Below, piece after piece: positions 1 through 10,359 of a stretch of 64,000 bases of DNA. Origin of the DNA: Neurospora intermedia (taxonomy: Eukaryota; Ascomycota; Sordariomycetes; Sordariales; Sordariaceae); contig BTPP01000001.1 of NCBI GenBank assembly GCA_037102815.1, positions 6,039,001-6,103,000 on the forward strand. Direction: 5' to 3'. The translations under genes were made by a program, and so were the position numbers. Within the stretch, counting starts at the first letter, position 1. Each line of letters opens with the position of its first letter. A model generated the notes under the pieces. The model was given only the letters and a program-made list of their open reading frames with translations, had not been told where the DNA came from and ran no database searches.

Positions 1-912
1 GGGCGACGGGGAGGAGGGCTATCCTTTGGAGGTTGAAGGTCTAGTTGAAAAAAAAAGTCAGTGGTTTGATTGATTGATTGGTTGATAGTGAGATAAAGAA
101 GAAGAAGGAAAGACGTACAACATCCGCACGGGGATACTCGGCGGGAAGAACCTCGCGGGCCTTGGCGGTGGGAACCTCGAATTCGGGAATGATGGCCACG
201 GCCTTGATTTCGGGAGCCCAGGGGAACTTAATGTGGTGGCCGATGCCGTGGGGAGGCGAAGGGGGCTTGACGCCCGTGTCGACACCGCCGGCGGGGGCGG
301 GGAGGACCTCACTGAGGGGAATCTCAGTGCGGGCGGTCTCCTCGGGGGTGAGGGGCTTGAGGTAGGTGCCAACAAAGCCACCAAAGAGGGCGGCGCCGAC
401 GTTGTCGGGGTGGCGCTCTGCAATTCTTGTCAGTGTTTGTTGCTCAAGGTGAGTGAGAGTGTTGTAAGTGACTCACCAATCATGAGGCAGTAGTCAAAGA
501 GACGCTCGGGAGTGAGGTCGTGCAGACCGCCGACCTCCTTGCCGAGCTGGACACCGGCGACGACAGCGGCGCCGGAGGAACCCAGACCTCTTCCGAGGGG
601 GATGGGGTTCTTGATGTGCACATGAGTCTCGACGGGAAAGCTGCGCTGGTCGTTGCAGCGGAGGACGTAGAGCGCCACACGGGTGATAAGGTTGACCTCG
701 GGGTCCAGGCTGATATCCTCCTCGCCCTGGCCCTCGTAGGTGATGCGGCAGTTCAGCGGCTTGTCCGAAGTCGTCTTGGAGCGGTCGATGGTGACATGGA
801 GCTCCAGGTACATGGACAAGGCCAGGCCGATGACGTCGAAGCCGGGGCCAATGTTGGCGCTCGAGCAAGGCGTCTTGATGACGAACTTTTCGATCTGCTG
901 AGAAGAGGCCAT
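1..912 (-). CDS. thr1: homoserine kinase, 3' end outside window
   Basis: Homoserine kinase (GHMP kinase family) phosphorylates L-homoserine with ATP, the step before threonine synthase, in the cytosol. Exons: 912-477, 417-119 and 40-1. The introns, 476-418 and 118-41, have GTGAGT and GTACGT donors, a CTGAC branch point in the first, and CAG/TAG acceptors; phase is kept across both. The ATP-binding GHMP motif PLGRGLGSSGAA is at residues 105-116, and the N-terminal SSANIGPGFDVIG block is typical of the family. Exon 2 starts with ERHPDN and exon 3 with FNLQRIALLP, both conserved in fungal homoserine kinases. The start at 912 fits the family N-terminus. Roughly 260 residues are present and the C-terminal part lies beyond position 1. 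The family is identified by motif and remembered similarity. Confidence 0.95.
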
Positions 913-2173
913 TGTGTCTGGAGTGAAAGTGGTTTACTACTACTAGGGGTTGAACCCAGTGGTTATGGTTTCACAGAAAGAAACGAACGGGAGATGGATG
1001 AACAGAGTAAACAATCGTCGGCCTGCCTATGCCAAGAAACACAAATGCTCTCTTTTGTGAGATGCGTCACCTTCACTGAAATTTTGTTGAATTTCAATTG
1101 ATTTCCCTTTCTGGAGGTCGGAGGGTGCCCCGATTACGGAGCGGAGCCCGGCGGGCAGTGGACAATGACTCCTCTACAGTGTCCACTTGGCGTTATGGAG
1201 CGCTGGGTGCTCCACCTTTTAGGGTTCGATCCACTAGTTTAAACCCTTAACTTGTCTGCTTCTTTTCGTTTCAAGTCAACACAGTCATCAAGGTTCTTCT
1301 TCGCTCGAGTCAACATCAATGTTACCATAGTAACGAGAATCGCACAGCATTCAACAAGCATTCCAGTTGACTAGGTGGGACTATGTGTTTCGACAGCCAC
1401 TTATTCTTCGATGAACTTGCTTTGCCTGCGCCAAGATAGAGTGTTCCAAGCGGCATTAAAAGACCTTCGAGGGAAACATGACGCTTGTGATAATGTACAT
1501 CATTTCACGAGTTAATCAATACCAGTGCGACAAGGATTGCTTGCCGTTCTAGCAGTTCATGATCTAGTCCCAACAGTAAGCTTCGGCGTACAACTTGAAA
1601 GATCTCTCGATGTCTTTTGATCTGACAATTCCTCGAGGCAAATAGCACAACCATTTTTTTCACATTACGGTGTTCATTGAGGCCAACAGTTCTGAAGCTT
1701 TGCAACCAGGCAAAAGACTCCACACTTTGTTCGAGTAGAAAGAATCAAGCATGATCTGTTAAGGTTGCTTGACACTTACAAGGCTGAAGAACCCTTTTCG
1801 GCCGTTGCTGTGGCTACGGTGCCAAGAAGGCCATGTAAACATCGGCAACCGAGCTTTTGAAGTAATTGTTTGCACATAGCTTGGTTGTGGTCTTTTTATT
1901 CTTTGTTTCGTGCTTCCTTCTAAATTCCACAGACCGTGCTGCTACCCGATACTGGTGGCACGGGTGCAGGCCCTCCACAATTCTCTTTAAGGTGAATTTC
2001 TTTCATCCCTTTCCAAACACTCATATCCTGCATCAGCAACAGCATCGAAAGAGACTTTTTGAACACACCTATAACCACCTAGCAGCAATTTTTTCTAATA
2101 ACCAAGACCTTTTTATATGGAGTAAATAGCTCACACTGCCGTTTCTCGGTGATCCACGAAGCTGTGCCCTCTG
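913..2173. other. intergenic, thr1 upstream region
   Basis: This lies between the thr1 start and the 3' end of the next minus-strand gene. I see no gene. Position 1221 has a tRNA B-box-like word (GGGTTCGATCC) without a matching T stem or acceptor stem. A TGACTC word at about 1164 and its complement near 1304 are near-matches to the Gcn4/CPC1 site. Confidence 0.5.
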
Positions 2174-4597
2174 TCAAGGTGGCGGTCCTGCCGAAACATT
2201 CGACAACGCCCTCCTTAGCCCGGCGCCAGTAGCTCTCCTTTTAGGGTTTGGAGTAGTAATAGCCTTATCCGCTGTTTCGGCCGCTTCATACTCTCCACCG
2301 TGGGTAGCGCTTCCCGTAGACACGGTTGACAATGTCCTCTTCAACCGACTGCCGGTTCTCCTTCCCCTCGTAGTTGTGGCTGTTGCTGTCGCTGTCGTTG
2401 CAGTCGTAGTGACAATACCCATAGTTGCCTTTCCCTTTCCTCTTCCAGGTACAGGCTTCATATCCTGTAGTTTCTTGAGCATATCCACCCAAGCTGGATT
2501 ATCCAACACTTTGTCTGGTAACGTCTCCTCAAGAGTCTCCGGTGGTCCTTCAGCCACTCGCTGTCTGTGCATACTTTGAGCAGCTCTACCAAAGTTGGCT
2601 TTGCGTTTCCCGCGGGCTTGAATCTCCTTTTGCTTGGCTTCAAACCATTCTTGCGAGTGTCGTTGTGGCCAATGTATCCGGGGATCGATGTGAGCATAAA
2701 GTGGCTCGTCTGGGACCGGTGTTGGTGATTTCTTTGGCGGCGGACTGGCCTGTTCGCGTGGACTGAGCTGAGGTGTCGGTTTGGCTATGGGCTGGGGTAT
2801 CAGTTTGGGTTTGGGCTGAGCTTGCGAGACCGGCTCAGGTATGGGTTCCGGCTCTATGTCTGGAGGAGCCGGCTCTCGGCTTGGCACTTCTTGTTGTGAC
2901 TTTTGACTCTGCTGTAACTCTGTCCTCTTCGCCTGGGGCTCCTGCTGTGGCGGCTCTGTAACTGATGCCGGTTCCGGTGGAGGGGCTGATTCTACTTGCG
3001 GCTCCGGCTCAACCTGTTCTTCGGAATCAGACTCCGAATCTGATATTATGATGGGCTCATGTAAATTGGTCACTATGGGTCGTGGCCTGGGCTGAGGTTG
3101 TCGGGGCTTCTGTGGAGGCAGTGGTCTATGTTGCCCAACTGTTTGATTTGGATTACTTTGAACCGTCGATCCCTGTGGTAGAACTTGACTGCGAAGATCT
3201 GGGAGGGGCTCTGTGATATTTGAATGAGTTAATTCGGCCCCATTCGCGGTAAGATGAGCGGACATAGACCCTCGTATCAGCCCTGCTGGAGGGTTATAGC
3301 CCGCGAGGTCAAATGCACTTCTGGCATAATGTACCATAAGTCTATCAGCCATAGACATGTAATTACTGCTCTGACCGGTTGGTATTATAACTTGTACGTT
3401 TGAAATGCCTCCAGATAAATTCTGCTGGTGAGTGGCAGGAGGAAGATCGTTCTGCGGCCCCTGATCCTGAGCGGGGGTCGGACCTTTCACGGGTTGTTGA
3501 GGAGCATGCACAGCCGAGCCACTGCAGGCCGCATCTTGCATCTCATCTGAAAGTCTCAGCTGTCGTGCAAGTTCCGCTATCCTCGTCGGTGGGAGCCGTG
3601 GGTTTGACGATTGTGTGGAACCATTTTGGCGCTCATCCGGTGATTGCTTTTCAGCCGCCAGACAAGGGGCGTCAATTGCCATGTTGGCGGGATTCGCAGA
3701 CTCCTGGACTTTGGTCTCTGATTGAGGCTTGTCGCCAGTCTCAGAACCGTTAATACGACTACTGTCAATATCGGTGGAAGAAGGCGATAAACTCGAGCTC
3801 TTGTTAGGTGGCCCACCGTTTGGATCTGTCAAGGAACTGATGTTGGTGGTCAAACGTGGGGAGATAGAGTCTGCTGAGGTAGAAGAGAGGGTCTTGGGCT
3901 TGAGTGAAGAGGACCCAGTTGGAGCCAAGGTTGAGTTTTTCGCTAAGGAGGTAGAATCTTTATGCGTGCTGGGTCCAGGTTTAGGAGTCCGTCGGTTCAA
4001 GTATGGGTCTTTGCCGGCAGTTTTGCGTCTAACAATGTTTCCCGGCAGAAGTTTGGACCTCGTGGTAGGAAAGGGCGAGGAACGGTTCTTCACCGGACCT
4101 GTCTCCAAGGAATTGGGTTTGCAGCCCTGTGGGCTTTGTCTAGCAACATCGGCAACTTCAGCCTCGCTGTTTGTCTGGGCTGATTTTCCGGTGCCACCTT
4201 GACGATCAACTGAACGTGAGGTGATGAATGATTGAGACGATGAGGATGGAGGTCCTGATGACCTCGATGAAGTAACAGCGGCGTCCGGTTTCTGGCAGGC
4301 AGAAGTGGGCAGGTCATCGGGTAGTGGCACTGGAAAAGACTTGAGATGCTGGGCACAGAAGATATTGACCGAAGGTGCCTCGCATTGCGGAATAGAGCAG
4401 GGGATGAGACGGGCAGGCTGAGTGTTGTCGGTTGAGGAAGAGGACACAGAGTAGCCCATCGCTGAGGAGGGCCTTCTGGGGAGACCGACGGTGGAGGTGG
4501 TGGAGAGACGGAGTGAGGTGGTTGACGAGGCTGAACGTAGAGAGAATGACGACCTGGCATGGTAATGATGGCGTCGTGCTGCCTCTTGGCTATCCAC
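2174..4597 (-). CDS. long disordered protein of unknown function, start uncertain
   Basis: One uninterrupted frame of about 807 codons ends at the TGA at 2174. I do not recognise a family. The codon at 4597 is GTG, so the real start is either the ATG at 4459 (761 residues) or an upstream exon joined at the TAG acceptor next to position 4596, where a split ATG would be possible. Near residues 68-90 a C-x4-C-x8-C-x2-H pattern could be a small zinc knuckle. The centre is Ser/Pro/Gln-rich with an acidic SDSESDSEE patch. A conserved-looking block around residues 640-700 contains HIDPRIHWP and EWFEAKQKEIQARGKRKANFG. The basic C-terminus holds two copies of an R-R-x-T-G-x-x-L-[KR]-R-x-L-S-x-V-S motif (about 746-763 and 787-804). 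The basic, Ser-rich tail suggests a nuclear or phospho-regulated protein, which is inference. Confidence 0.7.
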   Translation of the reverse strand: MDSQEAARRHHYHARSSFSLRSASSTTSLRLSTTSTVGLPRRPSSAMGYSVSSSSTDNTQPARLIPCSIPQCEAPSVNIFCAQHLKSFPVPLPDDLPTSACQKPDAAVTSSRSSGPPSSSSQSFITSRSVDRQGGTGKSAQTNSEAEVADVARQSPQGCKPNSLETGPVKNRSSPFPTTRSKLLPGNIVRRKTAGKDPYLNRRTPKPGPSTHKDSTSLAKNSTLAPTGSSSLKPKTLSSTSADSISPRLTTNISSLTDPNGGPPNKSSSLSPSSTDIDSSRINGSETGDKPQSETKVQESANPANMAIDAPCLAAEKQSPDERQNGSTQSSNPRLPPTRIAELARQLRLSDEMQDAACSGSAVHAPQQPVKGPTPAQDQGPQNDLPPATHQQNLSGGISNVQVIIPTGQSSNYMSMADRLMVHYARSAFDLAGYNPPAGLIRGSMSAHLTANGAELTHSNITEPLPDLRSQVLPQGSTVQSNPNQTVGQHRPLPPQKPRQPQPRPRPIVTNLHEPIIISDSESDSEEQVEPEPQVESAPPPEPASVTEPPQQEPQAKRTELQQSQKSQQEVPSREPAPPDIEPEPIPEPVSQAQPKPKLIPQPIAKPTPQLSPREQASPPPKKSPTPVPDEPLYAHIDPRIHWPQRHSQEWFEAKQKEIQARGKRKANFGRAAQSMHRQRVAEGPPETLEETLPDKVLDNPAWVDMLKKLQDMKPVPGRGKGKATMGIVTTTATTATATATTTRGRRTGSRLKRTLSTVSTGSATHGGEYEAAETADKAITTPNPKRRATGAGLRRALSNVSAGPPP

Positions 4598-6894
4598 TAC
4601 ACAGCGATGACATGTCCAGTCACTGTATCATAGTAGTGGATGGTCAGTATACCCAAAGAATAGAGACAATCAAAGAAAATAGCGCGGTGGGACAGTTAGT
4701 CTGTTCTTTGAACGTTGCTGGGTTGACTGTCGACATCTGTAACTGAGTGCATGCTGAGGTTGTCTTGGAAGCTAAACTGCAAAATTGTTGAAGGTGAGAG
4801 ATGACTTGGGAATGGCTTTGGTGATTGTTGTCTGTCGTGCAAACCCGCCGCCACAGGCAGAGAGGAAAGAGCAAAATAGAAACTGAAGTGTGTGGAAGAG
4901 GCAGATGGAAGCTTTGATTGGCTACGAGTGGGCCCGCCCCAACTTTACCATTTACTTCTTTCTATCATGAAGTACAGGACAGTAACTGATGCGTTGGATG
5001 TCACCTCTTTTCTGGCATTTTTGCGGCTAGTTCCATAGAGATATTGACTGCAGTGACGATGAAGAGGTGCTTGCGAGTTCAAAAAGGGAGGGAATTTGAA
5101 GTTGTGAGAGAGTGAGGCAAGACGGGCATAGTATGAAGTACAGAAAAGGGAAGGAAGATATGAGAGAAAAAAAACCTACGTTGACCGGTTGGGGTGTGGA
5201 ATATGACATGCGGAATGATAACTTCTATCACAACTGATGCATCGGAATAATGGTCTTGTAATACTGGCTTCCTTTTTGCAGTATCTGCAACGAGACGGCA
5301 TCGATCAGGTCGTGCCTAGGAAAGTCCGAGGCGCCAGCTGTGGTCGCCCTGGGCTGTATCAATGTACGAGTTATAACGTATAGTCTAAACGTCTGCAAGG
5401 GGATATCCAGAGTAAGCAGGATGTATAAACCGTTCTATGACAGTCCATAGACTTTGGTTAGCAGGCCAATCCCAGCGTGTGAAGCACGAAAACAAAAGTC
5501 TCGGTGGGCCAAGAACACCATATAAGGGGTGGTTTTGGTATATAGTCCTTGTGATAGGACAACCAAGGCAACTCGCGTCTCAGGTCTTTTCAGTTTTTCC
5601 AAATAGTCCTCATCCAGACCAAGCCACAACGGTTTCATGATTCTGAGGTATCGAGGATGAGAAGACCACGATCGAGATCGAGTACTCTTCCCATGTCTTT
5701 CCTGTCCCCCACTGCCTTTGGCCCGGCTTCATAGAGCACTTGAAAGCCGGGCTCCAGGAAAGTGGAAGTAGCCTCTGTCAACAGAGACTCGGAGAGCTCC
5801 GGACAGGCAGCTATCAGATGTATCCAACCGCCAAGCATGTCGTGCTGCCGATAGTCTCAGGACAGCACGAGGAGTGGGCAAATGAATTGGCAGCGGACGC
5901 GCACTCACAAAGAGTGAGGCGCAAGAATCCCCATTGTACCAGCAGAACCATGACCCCAGAAGAGCTATCGGTCGTCGGACCTTTTACCAAATGCTCATCA
6001 TAAACGCTGCCATGTGAAGTGGAGAGAGTGGGTTGGAGTGAGGCAAGCTTACCTGATGTGAGATACACGGGAATGCTCTCGCTATACCAGTAAAGCAGTC
6101 AATGGCAGAGTACACATCAACACCCGAGCTTCGTTGGGGACTCAGCCCAGTCTCAACCTTGCGTCTCTCCCGCTTGAGTGACCAAACCCCGCCTGCCGGA
6201 TCCCGGATTGCCATCCAGCGCTTCTGGAGAAGCTTGCTTGCCTAGGCCATGTGAGGAAGCAGCATCGATGTTGTTGACCATCGGCCAGAGACCCGGCGAT
6301 CGCAGAGGCAGGGTTGAAGACGCGTGGTGTGTTAATGAAGCTTGCTGGTCATGAATGGGCACTTGGTGTAATGATAAAAACAACTTGAAAAGGAAGCGTA
6401 GGACGACGTTGTCAGTGGAGGAAAGATGACGACGGCGGGAATGGAAAGACAATGTGGGTGTGGAGTGTGGCCCAAAAGTTACAGTAAATTCTAGTGGAGC
6501 CCAACTTCGTTCCCATAAAATTCCCCGGCCTCTCCTTCCCGAACCGCCAACGTCACGGCAACGGGCAACAGCCGCCGCTAAAAAGTGAATCGTGCACGGA
6601 CCTTTAACCACCGCGATGTCGTGGAGGCCGAGTGCTAGGGGCCACCCTGGCCTACAAGCTCCCTGTAGCTCGCTAGCGTCGTGTTTGAGGTGATCAATCC
6701 ACTTCCAGAGCGGCGCTGCCTGCAGGGGAATTCGACAAGTTGGAATTCGCGATAACCTACTTGTCCTTGGACAACCTTCTCAAGTGCTTTGCGATAACTT
6801 GCATCTTCCACCACCCCTTTCCCGACTCGACTCTCCAGACGCCCAGATATTGTACTATACGGATTCAGTCACGAGCAAAGACAAGTCCCCGGTC
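4598..6894. other. intergenic, divergent promoter region
   Basis: This is shared upstream sequence of the disordered minus-strand gene and the plus-strand SCY1-like gene. Several frames of 60-150 codons are open on both strands around 5.4-6.6 kb, for example 5635-5838 on the minus strand. None has splice signals, a recognisable family or a clear strand preference, so no gene is called. Confidence 0.4.
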
Positions 6895-9707
6895 ATGGAC
6901 TTCCTCAAATCGGCTGTCGCGTCAGCCATCGCAAAGGGGCCTCCATTCCCCTATAACTTTGGCGACAAGGTCGATTTTGACCCCTCCATCTGGACCCTTT
7001 ACAACGGAACTCGACGCGTATGTGCCCGCCCTTGTTACACCCTTCTTCTGCCGCCCGAGGCACACAAGAAATTCGCCAGCTAATCCCCTATGATGTTTCC
7101 AGGAGGACGGGTCCAACTGCAGCATCTTCTCCTTTGACATCGCCGCCAACCGGTCTGCCCTTCCCTTAGCCAAGAATGCGCTCAAGAAGCTACGAACACT
7201 ACGACATCCTGGCGTCATCAAGGTGTTGGATACGGTCGAGGTAGGGCACCTTCGCCCATGGAACGTCGTGGTCGCTTAAGCTGAGCCTTGCGCAAAAGAC
7301 AGACTCCTACATCTACATTGCCACTGAGCGGCTAGTTCCCCTGAGTTGGCACGTCAAGAGAAAGAGCCTCAGCCCGGAGACTGCGAAATGGGGTCTTTAT
7401 AGCGTAGCGGTATGTTTGCTATGATGCTGGTTTGACTATGAGTATCGACAGCTGACCCTGGCTCTACAGAAAACCCTCAAGTTCATCAACGGTGACGCAT
7501 CCTCGATACACGGCAACCTCAAGGTCGCCTCGATATACACATCCGAGAGCGGCGAATGGAAGATTGGTGGCTTTGAAGTCCTGAGCAATGTCAAGGATGA
7601 TGATGCTTTGATATACGTACGTCTTCAAACACGGTTCAGGCATTCTGGAGAACATGGGACGCTAACGCGCCAAAATAGAGATACGGCAGTGTTGTGCCTG
7701 ACTCGGGGAGGTATACTCCTCCTGAACTTGCAAACGGTGGATGGGAAGTCATCAAGAAGAGCCCTCACCATGCGGTTGACTCGTACGACTTCGGCATTTT
7801 AATCTACGAGGTCTTCAACGGCAGTTTCATGGGGTCCGACCAACTAGGACAGACCAAGAGTATCCCGCCCAGCATGCAAGCGAGCTACAAGCGCCTCATC
7901 AACGCCAACCCCAAGGCCAGACTCAGCGCAGCCCACTTCCTCGAGCAAGGACTAAGGAATGGATCCTTCTTCGACAGCCCATTGATCAAACTTACCGAGG
8001 GAGTTGACAACCTGGGAATAAAGTCGGAAACCGAACGCGAGGCCTTCCTGGAGGATCTCGACCAGCTCTCGGACGACTTCCCGGAAGATTTCTTCAAGAT
8101 GAAGGTGCTACCTGAGCTACTCAAATCGGTGGAATTTGGCGGTGGTGGTCCCAAAGCCTTTGGGGTAGTGATGAAGATTGCAACAAAGCTGTCCAACGAA
8201 GACTTTGACACAAAGGTTACTCCTGTCGTGGTTCGCTTGTTTGGAAACCCCGATAGAGCGATCAGGGTATGTTTGCTAGACAACCTGTCGCTCATGATCG
8301 ACAGACTACCACAAAAAGTGGTAAACGACAAGATCTTTCCGCAAATAGTAAGTCTCAGCCTTGTTATTGAACCCTTGTGCATAATGCTGCCACAAACAGA
8401 GTCTCGTGCAGTTGAAACTAACGGTAAACACTTAGGTTGCGGGTTTCACAGATGTCGCACCCATTGTGCGCGAACAAACACTCAAGTCCGTACTAGTCAT
8501 CATCACCAAACTATCAGACCGTACCATCAATGGCGACCTCCTCAGATACCTCGCCAAAACTGCCAACGACGAACAACCCGGCATCCGTACCAACACAACA
8601 ATCTGTCTCGGCAAGATTGCCAAGTACCTGGGAACCTCCAACCGAGCCAAGGTCCTTATCGCCGCCTTCACTCGCTCTCTCCGCGACCCCTTCGTACACG
8701 CCCGCAACGCCTCTCTGATGGCTCTCGCCGTAACAGTCGAGTACTTCTCCAGCGAAGACTGCGCCGCACGCCTAATACCCGCCGTCTCCCCCCTCCTCAT
8801 CGACAAGGAGAAGTTGATCCGTGACCAAGCCAACAAGACCATGGACGTCTACCTCCAACGCATCCGCAAAGCCCAACAAGACATGCCCGAGACCGTAATA
8901 CCCCCCGAAACTGCGCAACCCCGTATGAGCACCCCTCAACCAGCCGAAGCCGCCACCGGCTCCAGTTCCGGGTCCGGCGCCGTAGCAGCCGCCTGGGCAG
9001 GCTGGGCCATCTCCAGCTTCACCAACAAGCTCTCCAGCGCGGCAGGGGAGATGCAACCCAACGGTTCTGGTGCGCCATCGCCCGTTCCGAGCGCCAGCGG
9101 GCTATCCACACCCACATCCACTACTACTCCCAAACGTCCCACTTCATCTTCTGTCTCAGCGCTACATAGACAAGCGCTCAAATCCCCATCACCTTCCACC
9201 ACCACTACTCAGTCAACGGGCGACTCCTTCTTTGCCGATCCCGAACCGCAAGAAGACGATGCAGACGCTTGGGGCGACATGGGCGACATGGATGACGACG
9301 CCACAGCAGGCGCAGGAGACGATAACTGGGGCGCGAGCTCGGAACACTCACAACCAGCGTCGTCGTCAGCAAAGAGGTCGGTAAGCAGTAGTAGCAAACA
9401 ACCATTCGGCGGCAGCGTCGCAGGCGGGGTCGTTGATGATGATGGAGAACCTGATTTCGCGGGGTGGTTGGCGGCGCAGGCGGAGAAGAAGAAGAATCCT
9501 TTGGGGACGGCTGCCGCACCAAAGACTTTGCCCAAGGGACTTGCGAAGACGGGCAGCGCCGCAAAGGTTGGACCAACAAGTACGACTGCCGTAAAGAAGA
9601 CGTTGCCTATTAGTAAGAAGCCTGCTGCGACGGCGACTGTGAAGAAGATTGATACGACGCCGAAGGTGGATGTGGATGGGGATGATGGGTGGGGGGATGG
9701 GTGGTAA
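6895..9707 (+). CDS. cex1: SCY1-like pseudokinase with HEAT repeats (Cex1/SCYL1 family)
   Basis: Exons: 6895-7017, 7103-7240, 7299-7409, 7470-7616, 7679-8347 and 8436-9707. All exon lengths are multiples of three, giving 819 residues. The family (yeast Cex1, animal SCYL1) acts at the nuclear pore in tRNA export and on COPI membranes. The N-terminal 250 residues look like a protein kinase without catalytic residues: the HRD position reads HGN (138-140) and DFG reads GGF (157-159), and no VAIK lysine is seen. Residues about 330-560 are HEAT-like, including the hallmark GFTDVAPIVREQTLKS. The last 250 residues are low-complexity and acidic with Trp-containing patches (ADAWGD, DNWGAS, terminal DGWGDGW). 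The start at 6895 was chosen because family members begin with a similar short stretch before the FPY block; an upstream in-frame ATG (6784) is less likely. Confidence 0.9.
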
Positions 9708-10359
9708 TCTATCCTATCTGGTGCCAGTGGGGTGCCGAGAGGGGTGGTTGGATTAGAGTTGGGGATGAAGGACAGCGTCAATTGTTTTAAAGTCTAAACT
9801 TAGTCTGTAATGAATAAGATGAAAGCGAACTGGCCCGAGTGGTTGGTTGAGTTGTATCAAAATCTACAGATGATCGCCAAAAGTTGGGATCATATCTTGG
9901 CCTCATCAGATTAAATCTACTGTGTAGTGACGCCCATATTCACGGTTTTGGTTTGACCACCTTCTATCCGTCAATCGAATGCCGTCCTGTCTTCTTGCCA
10001 AGTCACGTATCACGCAACACAGTTTGATAGTAAATGGTCTTTTACATGTGTTTTTGCCATGTATATCAACACTAAATACAACTTTGGTATATGCAATCTT
10101 CTCTCATATATCCCGTCCATATACATTTTGTTTATGTCCGGTCCGGTCCGGTCCATACCCTTCTTTTTGGTAAAACCTGTACACCCTTTTTATCCTGTAC
10201 CTGCCTGTATCAACCCATGTCTTTTTTGTATGTGCATAAACGCTCATCAGAAACATGTCAACTCGCTTCGGGATATCATCCTCCTCTTTTTTTTCCCCCT
10301 TATTTTTACTTATCCTCTATCCAGGTCCCCTTCTTCCACCAAACCGAAGTAGGTGCCAC
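9708..10359. other. convergent 3' regions
   Basis: Space between the stop codons of the plus-strand SCY1-like gene and the minus-strand aconitase. It holds both 3' UTRs. T-rich stretches and a GTCCG tandem near 10138-10155 are visible, but no gene. Confidence 0.5.

Noticed and set aside
520-1101. 193-codon plus-strand frame
   Set aside because: Antisense shadow of homoserine kinase exon 1.
1200-1245. tRNA-like B box GGGTTCGATCC
   Set aside because: No T stem, anticodon arm or acceptor pairing around it.
5635-6068. Minus-strand frames with protein-like stretches
   Set aside because: Bounded by stops with no usable splice sites; the opposite strand is equally open.
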